A stretch of DNA of 64,000 nucleotides from an uncultured Collinsella sp. GTDB taxonomy: Bacteria > Actinomycetota > Coriobacteriia > Coriobacteriales > Coriobacteriaceae. The position numbers and the translations under genes were made by a program. The stretch is from assembly GCA_934621295.1 (NCBI GenBank), contig CAKTVB010000001.1:434001-498000 (forward strand), read 5' to 3'. The notes below the pieces were generated by a model that was given only the letters and a program-made list of their open reading frames with translations, ran no database searches and was not told the origin of the DNA. This document shows positions 17,122 to 26,228 of the stretch, one piece after another (the stretch's first letter is position 1; the number at the start of each line of letters is the position of its first letter).

Positions 17122-17994
17122 ATGATGGCGCAGAAAAACACCTGCCCTATCGGTGTGTTCGACTCGGGACTCGGCGGCCTGACTGTGGCTCGCTCCATTG
17201 CAACTGCCCTTCCTCACGAGTCGGTGTATTACTTTGGCGACACCAAGCGTTGCCCGTATGGCACGCGTGGCGAAAACGAGGTTCGCAGCTTTGCTCTGCA
17301 AGCGGGACAATGGCTTTCGCGCCATGACGTCAAGATCATCGTCATCGCCTGCAATACGGCAACGGCGGCAGCCCTGCGCTTGTGTCAGCAGACGCTCGAC
17401 GTTCCTGTGATCGGCGTAATCGTTCCCGGTGCTCGCGCTGCCATCAACAGCACGCGTACGCGCGAGGTGGGCGTGCTCGCCACGAACCTCACCACGCGTT
17501 CCGGTGCCTACACGCGCGCCATCCAAGACCTGGACGCGGGCGTGGACGTGTACGGGTGTCCCGCTTCGAGCTTCGTGGAAATCGTCGAGCAGGAGCTTGC
17601 GACTGGCGCTCACTTGCAGGAGCGCTGGCTTGAGGACGAGGATATCTTCGACACGCCCGAAGTGCGCGCCACGGTGCGCCAGGTGGTCGCGCCGCTCAAA
17701 GGCCACAATATCGATACGGTCGTTTTGGGCTGCACACACTTTCCGCTGCTCGTTGGTCCCATTCGCCATGAGTTGGGGCCGAACATCCGCGTGGTGTCGT
17801 CTGCCGAGGAAACCACGCGCGAGCTTGTGGACATCCTGCAGCGCCGTGAACAGCTGGCACCGGATAGCGCGATGCCCCAGCACCGCTTTGCCACGACATC
17901 CGATAACCTGGCGGAGTTTGCCGCCGCGGGCAGCTTTATCTTCGGCCAGCCGCTCAAGAGCATCGAGCACGTGTCGCTCGACGAACTCGTGTAG
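17122..17994 (+). CDS. murI: glutamate racemase
   Basis: A 290-residue Asp/Glu racemase supplying D-glutamate for peptidoglycan. The protein opens with IGVFDSGLGGLTV; the two catalytic cysteines are in ACNTATA and LGCTHFPLL. Starts TTG 17119, ATG 17122 and ATG 17125 are all possible; ATG 17122 is used, with AAGGAATAGGA upstream. The run murI-rph-rdgB is a common order in Gram-positives. Confidence 0.94.
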   Translation: MMAQKNTCPIGVFDSGLGGLTVARSIATALPHESVYYFGDTKRCPYGTRGENEVRSFALQAGQWLSRHDVKIIVIACNTATAAALRLCQQTLDVPVIGVIVPGARAAINSTRTREVGVLATNLTTRSGAYTRAIQDLDAGVDVYGCPASSFVEIVEQELATGAHLQERWLEDEDIFDTPEVRATVRQVVAPLKGHNIDTVVLGCTHFPLLVGPIRHELGPNIRVVSSAEETTRELVDILQRREQLAPDSAMPQHRFATTSDNLAEFAAAGSFIFGQPLKSIEHVSLDELV

Positions 17995-18024
17995 GCTGCG
18001 TCGCACAAATAGAGAGGAATACCG

Positions 18025-18765
18025 ATGGAACTGAACGAGATTCGCCGCTCCGGTGGCCGCGCCGCCAACCAGATGCGCCCTGTGACGCTCAAGCGCGAAG
18101 TCATGAAGAACGCCCTGGGCTCCTGCCTGGTGGAGTTTGGCGACACGCGCGTGCTGTGCGCCGCTACGATCGAGGATGGCCTGCCGCCTTGGCGCCGCGC
18201 TTCGAAGTTGGGCTGGGTCACGGCCGAGTATGCCATGCTCCCCGCTGCTACCTCCAAGCGCACCAAGCGCGAGACGAACGCGCGCAAGGGACGCAGCATG
18301 GAGATCGAGCGCCTGATCGGCCGCAGCCTGCGCACTGTTTGCAATATGCGTGCCCTCGGCGAGTACACCGTCACTATCGACTGCGATGTCCTGCAGGCCG
18401 ATGGCGGTACGCGCACCGCCAGCGTGACCGGCGCTTGGGTGGCACTTCACGATGCTTTGATGACCTGGGTCGAGGCGGGCAAGATCCCGCGCCTGCCCCT
18501 GACGGGTCAGGTGGCCGCCGTGTCCATGGGCGTTGTCGATGGCAACGAGCTGCTGGACCTCGATTACGCCGAGGATAGCCACGCCGAGGTCGACATGAAC
18601 CTCGTCGCCACCGATACGGGCGAGATCGTCGAGATCCAGGGCACGGGCGAGCAGACGCCCTTTGACCGCAAGCGCCTGAATAACCTGCTTGACCTGGGCG
18701 ATCTTGGCATCAAGCAGCTGATCGACCTCCAAAACGAGGTCACCGCGTTTCGCGACGATGACTAG
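18025..18765 (+). CDS. rph: ribonuclease PH
   Basis: A 246-residue phosphorolytic 3' exoribonuclease trimming tRNA 3' ends. It begins with RSGGRAANQMRPVTL, and has AEYAMLPAAT, RGRS-like GRSMEIERLIGRSLR and the CDVLQADGGTRTAS motif of the active site. Length is typical (about 240). GAGAGGAA precedes ATG 18025. Confidence 0.95.
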   Translation: MELNEIRRSGGRAANQMRPVTLKREVMKNALGSCLVEFGDTRVLCAATIEDGLPPWRRASKLGWVTAEYAMLPAATSKRTKRETNARKGRSMEIERLIGRSLRTVCNMRALGEYTVTIDCDVLQADGGTRTASVTGAWVALHDALMTWVEAGKIPRLPLTGQVAAVSMGVVDGNELLDLDYAEDSHAEVDMNLVATDTGEIVEIQGTGEQTPFDRKRLNNLLDLGDLGIKQLIDLQNEVTAFRDDD

Positions 18766-18810
18766 CCCCAAACGCACATCCATCCGATAACCGTTAAGGA
18801 ACAGGCGACC

Positions 18811-19455
18811 ATGGCCTTAAATAACATCGATATCGAAACCCTCGATCCGGCCCGCACCATCGTGGTGGCTACGGGTAACGCCCATAAACTCGTGGAGATC
18901 GAGGACATCCTTTCGCGCGTGCTGCCCGACGTGACCTTTGTCGCGCTGGGCCAGCTGGGCGATTTTGATGATCCGGAAGAGACGGGCACCACCTTTTTGG
19001 AGAACGCCCTCATCAAGGCCGAGGCTGCTGTGGAACAGACAGGCATGTCTGCCATTGCAGACGATTCTGGCCTTGTGGTCGATCCCCTCGATGGCGAGCC
19101 TGGCGTGTATTCCGCACGCTACGCGGGCGTGCACGGTGACGATGCAGCGAACAATGCGAAGCTGCTCGAGAATCTGGCCGATGTGCCCGAGGCCGAACGC
19201 ACGGCTCGCTTTATGAGCGTCGTGGCGCTTGTGGACGCCTCTGGCATGGTGCTCACCGGTACGGGCGCCTGCGAGGGCACAATCGGTTTCGAGGGCCGCG
19301 GCGAGAACGGCTTTGGTTACGACCCGCTGTTCCTGCCTAACGATACGCCGGGCAAGACTATGGCGGAGCTTACGCCGGCAGAGAAAAACGCCATCAGCCA
19401 TCGTTTCCATGCGCTGCAGGATCTGTCTGCCCAGATTGCAGGAGACGAGGCATGA
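18811..19455 (+). CDS. rdgB: XTP/dITP diphosphatase (non-canonical purine NTP pyrophosphatase)
   Basis: A 214-residue HAM1/RdgB enzyme that hydrolyses dITP and XTP to keep them out of DNA and RNA. Signatures are VVATGNAHKLVEIEDIL at the start, SAIADDSGLVVD, GVYSARYAG, and FGYDPLFLP. It overlaps dtd by 4 bp (ATGA), so translation is coupled. Confidence 0.94.
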   Translation: MALNNIDIETLDPARTIVVATGNAHKLVEIEDILSRVLPDVTFVALGQLGDFDDPEETGTTFLENALIKAEAAVEQTGMSAIADDSGLVVDPLDGEPGVYSARYAGVHGDDAANNAKLLENLADVPEAERTARFMSVVALVDASGMVLTGTGACEGTIGFEGRGENGFGYDPLFLPNDTPGKTMAELTPAEKNAISHRFHALQDLSAQIAGDEA

Positions 19456-19898
19456 GGGCCGTCGTTCAGCGCGTGACGAGCGCTTCGGTTGTCGTCGAAG
19501 AAAGGACCATCGGCAGCATCGGCCAGGGATATCTCATCCTGCTGGGTGTGGGCGATGGAGATACGCGCGAGATAGCGCAAAAGCTCTGGGCAAAGATTCG
19601 CGATCTGCGCATCATGCCCGACGATGCGGGGAAGACGAATCGCTCTCTCGCGGATGTTTCGGGCGAGGTGCTTGTGGTGTCGCAGTTCACACTCTATGCC
19701 GATTGTCGCCATGGGCGCAGGCCTTCGTTTACCGCGGCGGGCGCGCCTGCCTTGGCAAATGAGCTTTACGAGTATTTTTGCGAGCTGGTTCGCGCGGACA
19801 TGGGCGCCGTCCAGACGGGAAGCTTCGGTGCCGACATGAGCGTCTCGCTCGTAAACGACGGTCCCTTTACCATCGTGTTGGATACCGACGAGCTGTAG
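19452..19898 (+). CDS. dtd: D-aminoacyl-tRNA deacylase
   Basis: A 148-residue Dtd that hydrolyses D-aminoacyl-tRNAs, with the start MRAVVQRVTSASV and the active-site motif SQFTLYAD. The Gly-cisPro equivalent is usually NxGP; here it is VNDGPFT, which is consistent. GRRPSFTAAG is also present. Start ATG overlaps the rdgB stop. Confidence 0.94.
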   Translation: MRAVVQRVTSASVVVEERTIGSIGQGYLILLGVGDGDTREIAQKLWAKIRDLRIMPDDAGKTNRSLADVSGEVLVVSQFTLYADCRHGRRPSFTAAGAPALANELYEYFCELVRADMGAVQTGSFGADMSVSLVNDGPFTIVLDTDEL

Positions 19899-20061
19899 GG
19901 GAGCACGAAGACCCGAGGGGCGCGGCTGCACACCTCGCCTCGCCTCTCTTCGCAGCATCTCCATAAGATGTGCAATCTCTATCTGAGCCTGCTACAATTC
20001 ATACGTTTGTAGATAAATTGGGGCAAGTCTGCCGTATTTGCGCTTGCCTGCAGGAGGCCTA

Positions 20062-20358
20062 ATGGAAGAGCTGGAAGTTAATCACGTCGATGATATCCAT
20101 GAGAAGCTGACAAGCATGATTGGCCAGCGCGTCAAGGTGCGCGCCAACATGGGTCGTACGCGCGTCGTCGAGCGCATGGGCACCATCAAGACGGTGCATC
20201 CCGCAGTGTTTATCGTCGAGGTCGATGAGCGCCGCGGCCGTAAGTCGCGCCAATCGTACCAGTACGTCGATGTCCTCACCGGTACCGTTGAGCTGTTCGA
20301 TCCCGAGTCGGGCGAGCATCTGTTCACCCCGCTGGGCAATCAGCTCGAGGAGCACTAG
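20062..20358 (+). CDS. veg: Veg-family protein
   Basis: A 98-residue small basic protein of the Veg/DUF1021 family (IHEKLTSMIGQRVKVRANMGR near the N-terminus, then KTVHPAVFIVEVDERRGRK). In Bacillus subtilis Veg stimulates biofilm formation and its gene also sits just before ispE, so the synteny supports the call. AGGAGG (20052-20057) sets ATG 20062. It is 2 bp from ispE. Confidence 0.88.
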   Translation: MEELEVNHVDDIHEKLTSMIGQRVKVRANMGRTRVVERMGTIKTVHPAVFIVEVDERRGRKSRQSYQYVDVLTGTVELFDPESGEHLFTPLGNQLEEH

Positions 20359-20360
20359 TT

Positions 20361-21254
20361 ATGCCTTCTCTTTCGTTCACCGTGTCCGCGCTCGCAAAGG
20401 TCAATCTGTACCTGGGCGTGTACGCAACGAAAGATGAGCGCGGTTACCATCGCGTCGATTCGGTCATGGCAGCTGTCGGGCTGGGCGACACGGTGACGAT
20501 TGCGCCGGCACAGGAGCTTTCGGTCACCATGGACCCCGTGGTGGATTTCCCCATGGAGCAAAACAGCGCTTGGCGCGCCGCCGTCGAGCTCGGCCGCGCG
20601 TATGGCCGAGAGCCTTTGTTCGATATCCATATCGAAAAGCACATTCCCATTCGCGCGGGTCTCGGTGGCCCCTCCACTGATGCCGCTGCAACCCTGCGCG
20701 GCCTGTGCGCGGCATGGGATATCGACATTCACGATGAGCGCGTGGCCGAAGTTGCGCGCAGCATCGGTGCCGACGTGCCGTTTTTCCTCTATGAATCACC
20801 CGCATACCTCAGTGGTGCAGGTGACGTGATGGAGGAGACCTTCGGTGCGCTCGAGGGCATGCCCGTGGCGCTTGTCCGCGCTTCTTCAAAGGGCGTTACG
20901 GCGCAGGAAGCCTACCGTGTCTTTGATGCCGATCCGCAGCCTGTAGCCCCTATCGAGCCCATGCTCGAGGCATTGCGCGCTAGCGATGGGCAGGGCGTGG
21001 TCGATGCGCTTGCCAATAACCTGGCGCCCGCCGCGATGTCCATCGCGCCCGAGATCGTCGATGTGCTGGCGTGGATGCGCGAGCGGCCGGGTGTGCGCGT
21101 GGCGGAGGTTTCGGGTTCTGGTTCTTGCTGCTTTGCCCTGTGTGAGAGCAAAGCAGCTGCTCAGAGCCTTGCGAGCGCAGCTTCAGACGAGCGCGGATGG
21201 TGGTCATGTGCAACTCAGATGGAAAAGTCTGGATCGAATCTCATTGATTGCTAG
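20361..21254 (+). CDS. ispE: 4-diphosphocytidyl-2-C-methyl-D-erythritol kinase
   Basis: A 297-residue GHMP kinase of the MEP isoprenoid pathway. It begins with SALAKVNLYLGV, has the ATP loop PIRAGLGGPSTDAA and the Asp-containing GADVPFFLY. The C-terminal motif is VSGSGSCCFALC. Together with ispD at 30960 it shows isoprenoids are made by the MEP route. Confidence 0.94.
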   Translation: MPSLSFTVSALAKVNLYLGVYATKDERGYHRVDSVMAAVGLGDTVTIAPAQELSVTMDPVVDFPMEQNSAWRAAVELGRAYGREPLFDIHIEKHIPIRAGLGGPSTDAAATLRGLCAAWDIDIHDERVAEVARSIGADVPFFLYESPAYLSGAGDVMEETFGALEGMPVALVRASSKGVTAQEAYRVFDADPQPVAPIEPMLEALRASDGQGVVDALANNLAPAAMSIAPEIVDVLAWMRERPGVRVAEVSGSGSCCFALCESKAAAQSLASAASDERGWWSCATQMEKSGSNLIDC

Positions 21255-21291
21255 CATTTGTCTCAATCTTTTGTTACTATAGCTTGGCTAT

Positions 21292-21368
21292 CGGGTTGTG
21301 GCTCAGTTTGGTAGAGCACTGCGTTCGGGACGCAGGGGTCGCTGGTTCAAATCCAGTCAACCCGACCA
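21292..21368 (+). tRNA. tRNA-Pro (anticodon CGG)
   Basis: A complete 77-nt cloverleaf: acceptor CGGGTTG/CAACCCG, D-arm GCTCAGTTTGGTAGAGC, anticodon stem CTGCG/CGCAG with loop TTCGGGA (anticodon CGG), T-arm GCTGGTTCAAATCCAGT, and encoded CCA. Confidence 0.95.
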
Positions 21369-21381
21369 TTGCATTGAATAA

Positions 21382-21406
21382 GGGTCGCCTTCGGGCGGCC
21401 CTTTTT
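21382..21406 (+). terminator. terminator of tRNA-Pro
   Basis: GGGTCGCC (21382-21389), TTCG loop, GGCGGCCC (21394-21401) with one T-G pair, then TTTTT. Confidence 0.85.
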
Positions 21407-21524
21407 CGTATGCGTGCCCACGCTTCAGTTCCAGCGACTTTGGAATCACGGCGGGATGCACGCCACTTTGCTTGCATGGAGTGCTAGCATATGACCGTTT
21501 GCAATCAGAGCGTAAGGAGTGCGT

Positions 21525-22886
21525 ATGGCGCTGGGCGTAAAAGTCGATATGACGCAGGGGCCTCTCTGGGACAAGATCGTGCTTTTTGCCATACCAGTCG
21601 CACTTATGGCTTTTCTCCAGCAGCTTTTCAATGCGGCGGACGTTGCCGTGCTGGGCCAGTTTGCCGGCACCAATGCCATGGCGGCTGTAGGCAGCTGCGG
21701 CGCCATGTGCAGCTTTGTGGTGAGCTTGGGCACGGGCATGAGTCTGGGTGCCAACGTGACCATCGCAACCAATATCGGTTCGGGCAAGATGGATGCCGTG
21801 CGCCGCGCTGTGCACACTGCGATGCTTGCCGCAGTGGGCGGGGGTATTATTCTGGGTGTCGCAGGAGAGCTCGTGATTGGGCCCATCATGGCCATGATGG
21901 GCATCAAAGACCCTGAGGTCGAGGCTATGGCCCTTCTCTACATGCGCATCTATCTGGCGGGTCTTCCCATCCTGTTCCTGTATGACTTCGAGGCCGCTAT
22001 CATGCGCAGCCAAGGCGACACACGCACGCCGCTCATCGCGCTCACTATCTCCGGTATGGTCAACGTGGGCCTTAACCTGCTTTTCGTGCTGGTCCTCGGC
22101 ATGGATGTCGATGGCGTCGCCTTGGCGACGGTCATCTCCAGCGCGGTGAGTTCGATGCTGCTCCTGTGGTGCCTGACGCATAGTGACTCCGTTATCCGCG
22201 TGAATCTGCGCGAGCTGGCGATCGACTGGCCCTCGCTCAAGCGCATCCTTATCGTGGGCCTTCCCGCAGGCATTCAGGGCGCGCTGTTCTCCGTCTCGAA
22301 CGTCATCGTCCAGGCGGCCGTGAACAGTCTGGACACTGCCGTTATGGCAGGAAACTCCGCCGCAAATAACATCGATGCTTTCTCGTGGTACAGCCTCAAC
22401 GCCTTTGGGCAGGCGTGCACTACGTTTGTGGGTCAAAACAACGGTGCTCGCCGTCACGACCGCTGCGTGCGCACCCTCAAGATATGCTTTATCGAGGGGT
22501 ATACCGCGTATGCAATCATCACGACGATTCTGTTGCTGTTCAACCGCCAGCTGCTCTCCATCTTCAGTTCCGATCCGGCGGTAATCGATGCCGGCTCCCT
22601 GCGCGTGCAATTCATTCTGGCCACGCACCTGTTTACGATGGTGGTCGAAATCATGTCCGGCTATCTGCGCGGATACGGCTGCTCGCTGCCTCCGACGATC
22701 GTCGCCCTATTCTCTATTTGCGTTTTGCGCGTACTGTGGGTGGCGTTTGTCTTCTCGGCGGATCACACCCTGTTCACGCTGCTGATGGTCTACCCCGTGA
22801 GCGTTGCCGTCAACGCCGTGCTCACCATGGCACTTACCTTCTTCATGCGCAACCATCTGGCGCGCCCGGCGACGGCGGCGGCCTAG
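21525..22886 (+). CDS. MATE-family efflux transporter
   Basis: A 453-residue protein with about 12 hydrophobic helices in two similar halves, the MATE layout. The first half has IPVALMAFLQQLFNAADVAVLGQFAG and SLGANVTIATNIGSGK; the second repeats the pattern with VGLPAGIQGALFSVSN and QACTTFVGQNNGA. These proteins export drugs or metabolites using Na+ or H+ gradients. AAGGAG sets ATG 21525. Substrate unknown. Confidence 0.9.
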   Translation: MALGVKVDMTQGPLWDKIVLFAIPVALMAFLQQLFNAADVAVLGQFAGTNAMAAVGSCGAMCSFVVSLGTGMSLGANVTIATNIGSGKMDAVRRAVHTAMLAAVGGGIILGVAGELVIGPIMAMMGIKDPEVEAMALLYMRIYLAGLPILFLYDFEAAIMRSQGDTRTPLIALTISGMVNVGLNLLFVLVLGMDVDGVALATVISSAVSSMLLLWCLTHSDSVIRVNLRELAIDWPSLKRILIVGLPAGIQGALFSVSNVIVQAAVNSLDTAVMAGNSAANNIDAFSWYSLNAFGQACTTFVGQNNGARRHDRCVRTLKICFIEGYTAYAIITTILLLFNRQLLSIFSSDPAVIDAGSLRVQFILATHLFTMVVEIMSGYLRGYGCSLPPTIVALFSICVLRVLWVAFVFSADHTLFTLLMVYPVSVAVNAVLTMALTFFMRNHLARPATAAA

Positions 22887-22984
22887 CACCAACGACGCCT
22901 TGGTTCTCGCGCTCAATTGGAAAGACCGTTGATAGACCGGGCGAAATGTTGCGTAAAAAATCTGGTAGGGGAAATATGGGGCTG

Positions 22985-23013
22985 TTGTTCCGCAACGCCA
23001 AGCGCGGTATACT
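22985..23013 (+). promoter_or_regulatory. candidate tatA promoter
   Basis: TTGTTC (22985-22990) and TATACT (23008-23013) with a 17-bp spacer lie 38 bp before tatA. Confidence 0.5.
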
Positions 23014-23051
23014 TCCATCTGCTTGTTTGCAAAACACTGGGAGGAAACCAC

Positions 23052-23312
23052 ATGTTCCCTAAGGGTATGGAATGGATCGTCATTCTCATCGTTGCACTGC
23101 TGATCTTTGGGCCTAAGAACCTCCCGAAGCTCGGTAAGTCCCTCGGCTCCACGGTCAAGAACATCCGTGAGGGCATGGAGGGCGACGAGGCTTCCAAGGA
23201 CGACGAGCCTGTTGTTGCCGAGGAAGACGCGGATGACGACGCCGAGATTCGCGAGCTCGAGGCCAAGCTCGCTGCCGCCAAGAAGAAGAAGGAAGACGGC
23301 GACGCTGAGTAA
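23052..23312 (+). CDS. tatA: Sec-independent translocase protein TatA
   Basis: An 86-residue TatA/E protein: one N-terminal transmembrane helix (EWIVILIVALLIFG), the FGPKNLPKLGKSLG hinge and amphipathic helix, and an acidic-then-basic tail rich in Glu and Lys. TatA subunits form the pore for folded twin-arginine substrates. No tatC is adjacent. GGGAGGA precedes ATG 23052. Confidence 0.9.
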   Translation: MFPKGMEWIVILIVALLIFGPKNLPKLGKSLGSTVKNIREGMEGDEASKDDEPVVAEEDADDDAEIRELEAKLAAAKKKKEDGDAE

Positions 23313-23342
23313 TTTCCGCCCTGTTATTACGGGGTGATCTTC

Positions 23343-23375
23343 GACCGGCTTACCCCTAGGGCCAGCCGGTCTTTT
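23343..23375 (+). terminator. intrinsic terminator after tatA
   Basis: GACCGGCT (23343-23350) pairs with AGCCGGTC (23364-23371), then TTTT. Confidence 0.8.
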
Positions 23376-23427
23376 CTGTGTATAGGTGGCGGATTCGCCA
23401 CACGTGAGATGCAAGGAGTTTGTGCGC

Positions 23428-23901
23428 ATGGATGCAAGCGAGATCGTACTGACAGCCGAAGGCCGCCAGAAGCTCATGGAAGAGCTCGCCTGGCGTGAGG
23501 GCGATAAGAGCAAGGAGATCATCGAGCACATCAAGGAAGCGCGCGCCTTTGGCGACCTTTCCGAGAACTCCGAGTACGATGCCGCTAAGGAAGAGCAGGC
23601 CAAGAACGCCGCCCGTATCGCCGAGATTCAGGCCATTCTCGCCAACGCTCAGGATGCCGGCACTTCTCTGCACGGCCTGACCGTTTCCATTGGCTGCACC
23701 GTTGCCCTGGTTGATGCCGACGGCGTTGCCACCGATGTTACCCTCGTGGGTACCACCGAGACCAACGTGCTGGAGCACAAGATTTCCAACGAGTCTCCCG
23801 TGGGTCGTGCAATTATCGGCCATGCCGAGGGCGAGACCGTCGAGGTCGTGACCCCGTCCGGCAAGACCCGCACCTACACCATCACCAAGATTTCCCGCTA
23901 A
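23428..23901 (+). CDS. greA: transcription elongation factor GreA
   Basis: A 157-residue GreA that rescues backtracked RNA polymerase. The N-terminal coiled coil carries the acidic tip motif GDLSENSEYDAAKEEQ. The C-terminal FKBP-like domain ends GETVEVVTPSGKTRTYTI. AAGGAG sets ATG 23428; the frame is open from 23386 but the extension is not GreA-like. Confidence 0.95.
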   Translation: MDASEIVLTAEGRQKLMEELAWREGDKSKEIIEHIKEARAFGDLSENSEYDAAKEEQAKNAARIAEIQAILANAQDAGTSLHGLTVSIGCTVALVDADGVATDVTLVGTTETNVLEHKISNESPVGRAIIGHAEGETVEVVTPSGKTRTYTITKISR

Positions 23902-23924
23902 ACCGCGGGCATCAGTATGTAATG

Positions 23925-23959
23925 GCTCCCGGGGGATACCGATCCTACGGGAGCTTTTT
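23925..23959 (+). terminator. intrinsic terminator after greA
   Basis: GCTCCCG (23925-23931) pairs with CGGGAGC (23948-23954), followed by TTTTT. Confidence 0.8.
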
Positions 23960-23982
23960 CGCGTTATATAGGAGTGCAGCCG

Positions 23983-25932
23983 ATGTCAGAGAATCAGACC
24001 GAAACCCCCGTTGCCGACACGCTTAACGACGAGCGTGCCCGCCGCCTTGCCGACCGTGAGGCCCTGTATGCCGCCGGGCAGAACCCGTATCCCGAGCATT
24101 CCGATGTCGAGGATTACGTGGCCGACATCGAGGCCAAGTATGCCGACCTTGCCGATGGCGAGGACACTGCCGACGTCGTGAAGATCGGTGGCCGTGTTGT
24201 TGCCAAGCGTGGCCAGGGCAAGATCATGTTCATCGTGCTGCGCGACCCGACGGGCGATATCCAGCTCTTCTGCCGTATCAACGATATGGACGAGGATGAC
24301 TGGAAGCGCCTGCGCAAGCTCGACCTGGGCGACATCGTGGGCGTCGAGGGCGTTGTGGTACGCACCCAGCGTGGCCAGCTCTCCGTGGCCCCTCGCTCTC
24401 TCACGCTTCTCGCCAAGGCCGTTCGCCCGCTGCCCGAGAAGTTCCACGGCCTTTCCGACAAGGAGACCCGCTATCGCCAGCGCTATGTCGACCTGATCGT
24501 CAACGAGGACGTGCGCGAGACCTTCCGCAAGCGTTCCGCCATCGTTTCTGCCTTCCGTCGCTACATGGAGGCCGACGGCTTCATGGAGGTCGAGACCCCG
24601 ATCCTGCAGACCATTCAGGGCGGCGCCACGGCCAAGCCGTTCATCACGCACTTCAATGCGCTCAACCAGGAGAACTACCTGCGCATCGCTACCGAGCTGC
24701 ACCTCAAGCGCCTGCTCGTGGGCGGTTTTGAGCGCGTGTTCGAGATTGGCCGCATCTTCCGCAACGAGGGCATGGACCTCACCCACAACCCCGAGTTCAC
24801 CACTATGGAGGCATACCGTGCCTTCTCCGATCTCGAGGGTATGAAGGAGCTGTGCGAGGGCGTCATCAAGGCCGCCAACGCCGCGGTGAACGATTCCGAG
24901 CAGATCGAGTACCAGGGTCAGACCATCGACCTTTCCGGCACCTGGCCGAGCCGTCCCATGTCCGACATCGTCTCCGACGTGCTGGGCTACAAGGTGACCA
25001 TCGACACTCCCGCCGAGGAGCTCGCTGCCGCAGCCCGCGAGCGCGGCATCGAGGTTAAGCCCGAGTGGACGAGCGGTAAGCTCATCGCCGAGATCTACGA
25101 CGAGCTGGGTGAGGAGACCATCGTCAACCCCACCTTTGTGTGCGATTACCCCATCGAGGTCAGCCCGCTTGCCAAGCGCTTTGAGGACGATCCGCGCCTG
25201 ACGCACCGCTTCGAGCTGGTTATCGCCGGCCATGAGTACGCCAATGCGTTCTCCGAGCTCAACGACCCGGTCGATCAGGCCGAGCGCTTCCGCAAGCAGG
25301 TGGAGGAGAAGTTCGCCGGCGACGACGAGGCCATGGAGTACGACGAGGATTACGTGCGTGCCCTCGAGTACGGTATGCCTCCCGCGGGCGGTATCGGCAT
25401 CGGTATGGACCGCGTGATCATGCTGCTCACCAATTCCGCAAGCATCCGCGACGTCCTGCTGTTCCCGCACATGAAGCCCGAAGGCGGCTCCAAGGGCCCC
25501 AAGCCCACCGCTACTGCCGAGGCCTCGTTCGTCGAGGCTCCGAAGGTCTCCACCATCGATTACTCCAAGGTTGTCGTAGAGCCGCTCTACGAGGATATGG
25601 TCGACTTCGACACCTTCTGTAAGTCCGATTTTCGCGTGGTGAAGGTCAAGGCCTGCGAGGCGGTCAAGAAGAGCAAGAAGCTGCTGAGCTTTGTGCTCGA
25701 CGACGGCTCCGGCACCGATCGCGTCATTCTCTCCGGTATCCACGGTTATTACGAGCCTGAGGATCTGGTGGGCAAGACGCTCGTCGCCATCACCAACCTC
25801 CCGCCGCGCAAGATGATGGGCATCGACTCGTGCGGCATGCTCATTAGCGCCGTGCACGCCGAGGGCGACGAGGAGCGCCTGAACCTCCTGCAGCTCGACC
25901 CGAGCATCCCTGCAGGTGCCAAGCTCTGCTAG
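23983..25932 (+). CDS. lysS: class II lysyl-tRNA synthetase with C-terminal tRNA-binding domain
   Basis: A 649-residue enzyme. Residues 1-500 are a complete class II LysRS: an N-terminal OB-fold anticodon domain (KIMFIVLRDPTGDIQLF), motif 1 (FMEVETPILQ), motif 2 (FRNEGMDLTHNPEFT) and motif 3 (GIGIGMDRVIMLL). After a short Ala/Pro linker, about residues 535-649 form an EMAP/Trbp111-like tRNA-binding OB domain (SDFRVVKVKACEAVKKSKKLLSF), as is usual at the end of MetRS or PheRS beta, not of bacterial LysRS (about 500 residues). The extra domain probably raises tRNA affinity. Start ATG 23983 follows TAGGAG. Confidence 0.93.
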   Translation: MSENQTETPVADTLNDERARRLADREALYAAGQNPYPEHSDVEDYVADIEAKYADLADGEDTADVVKIGGRVVAKRGQGKIMFIVLRDPTGDIQLFCRINDMDEDDWKRLRKLDLGDIVGVEGVVVRTQRGQLSVAPRSLTLLAKAVRPLPEKFHGLSDKETRYRQRYVDLIVNEDVRETFRKRSAIVSAFRRYMEADGFMEVETPILQTIQGGATAKPFITHFNALNQENYLRIATELHLKRLLVGGFERVFEIGRIFRNEGMDLTHNPEFTTMEAYRAFSDLEGMKELCEGVIKAANAAVNDSEQIEYQGQTIDLSGTWPSRPMSDIVSDVLGYKVTIDTPAEELAAAARERGIEVKPEWTSGKLIAEIYDELGEETIVNPTFVCDYPIEVSPLAKRFEDDPRLTHRFELVIAGHEYANAFSELNDPVDQAERFRKQVEEKFAGDDEAMEYDEDYVRALEYGMPPAGGIGIGMDRVIMLLTNSASIRDVLLFPHMKPEGGSKGPKPTATAEASFVEAPKVSTIDYSKVVVEPLYEDMVDFDTFCKSDFRVVKVKACEAVKKSKKLLSFVLDDGSGTDRVILSGIHGYYEPEDLVGKTLVAITNLPPRKMMGIDSCGMLISAVHAEGDEERLNLLQLDPSIPAGAKLC

Positions 25933-25955
25933 ACGAGCAATAACATGATGCGATT

Positions 25956-25989
25956 GAGGCATCGGCTTTTGCGGCCGGTGCCTCTTTTT
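25956..25989 (+). terminator. intrinsic terminator after lysS
   Basis: GAGGCATCGGC (25956-25966) pairs with GCCGGTGCCTC (25974-25984), one T-G pair, then TTTTT. Confidence 0.85.
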
Positions 25990-26134
25990 ATGGCGAAGAT
26001 GCGGGTAGGGCTGCCTGTGCGGTATGGGGCGAAGCGGGCTGCCAAGCTCCATAAACTCTACGCTTACGAAACGGACCCTTTTCATGCTAGGCTGGTTTCA
26101 CCACATAAGTAGTCGCAGACGCATGCGCGTGCAG

Positions 26135-26179
26135 GCGGGCGAGATGAAGTTTTAGCAGCTCCATCTCGCCCGCTTTTTT
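26135..26179 (+). terminator. strong terminator in the leader of the DUF2798 gene
   Basis: Perfect 12-bp stem GCGGGCGAGATG (26135-26146) with CATCTCGCCCGC (26162-26173), then a T6 run. No coding sequence lies between the lysS terminator and this hairpin, so it ends either a short untranslated RNA or read-through, or attenuates the downstream gene. Confidence 0.8.
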
Positions 26180-26228
26180 GTTGCGCTGAGGTCTTGTGGC
26201 AAGAAAAGAAGAGAGGAACTTCCCCTAC

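Noticed and set aside
23986..26085. Very long minus-strand open frame opposite lysS; similar long minus frames opposite clpC (26899-29562) and opposite the murI-rph block (16165-18783)
   Set aside because: They are mirror frames of GC-rich coding sequence, have no RBS or recognisable domains, and lie fully over well-supported genes.
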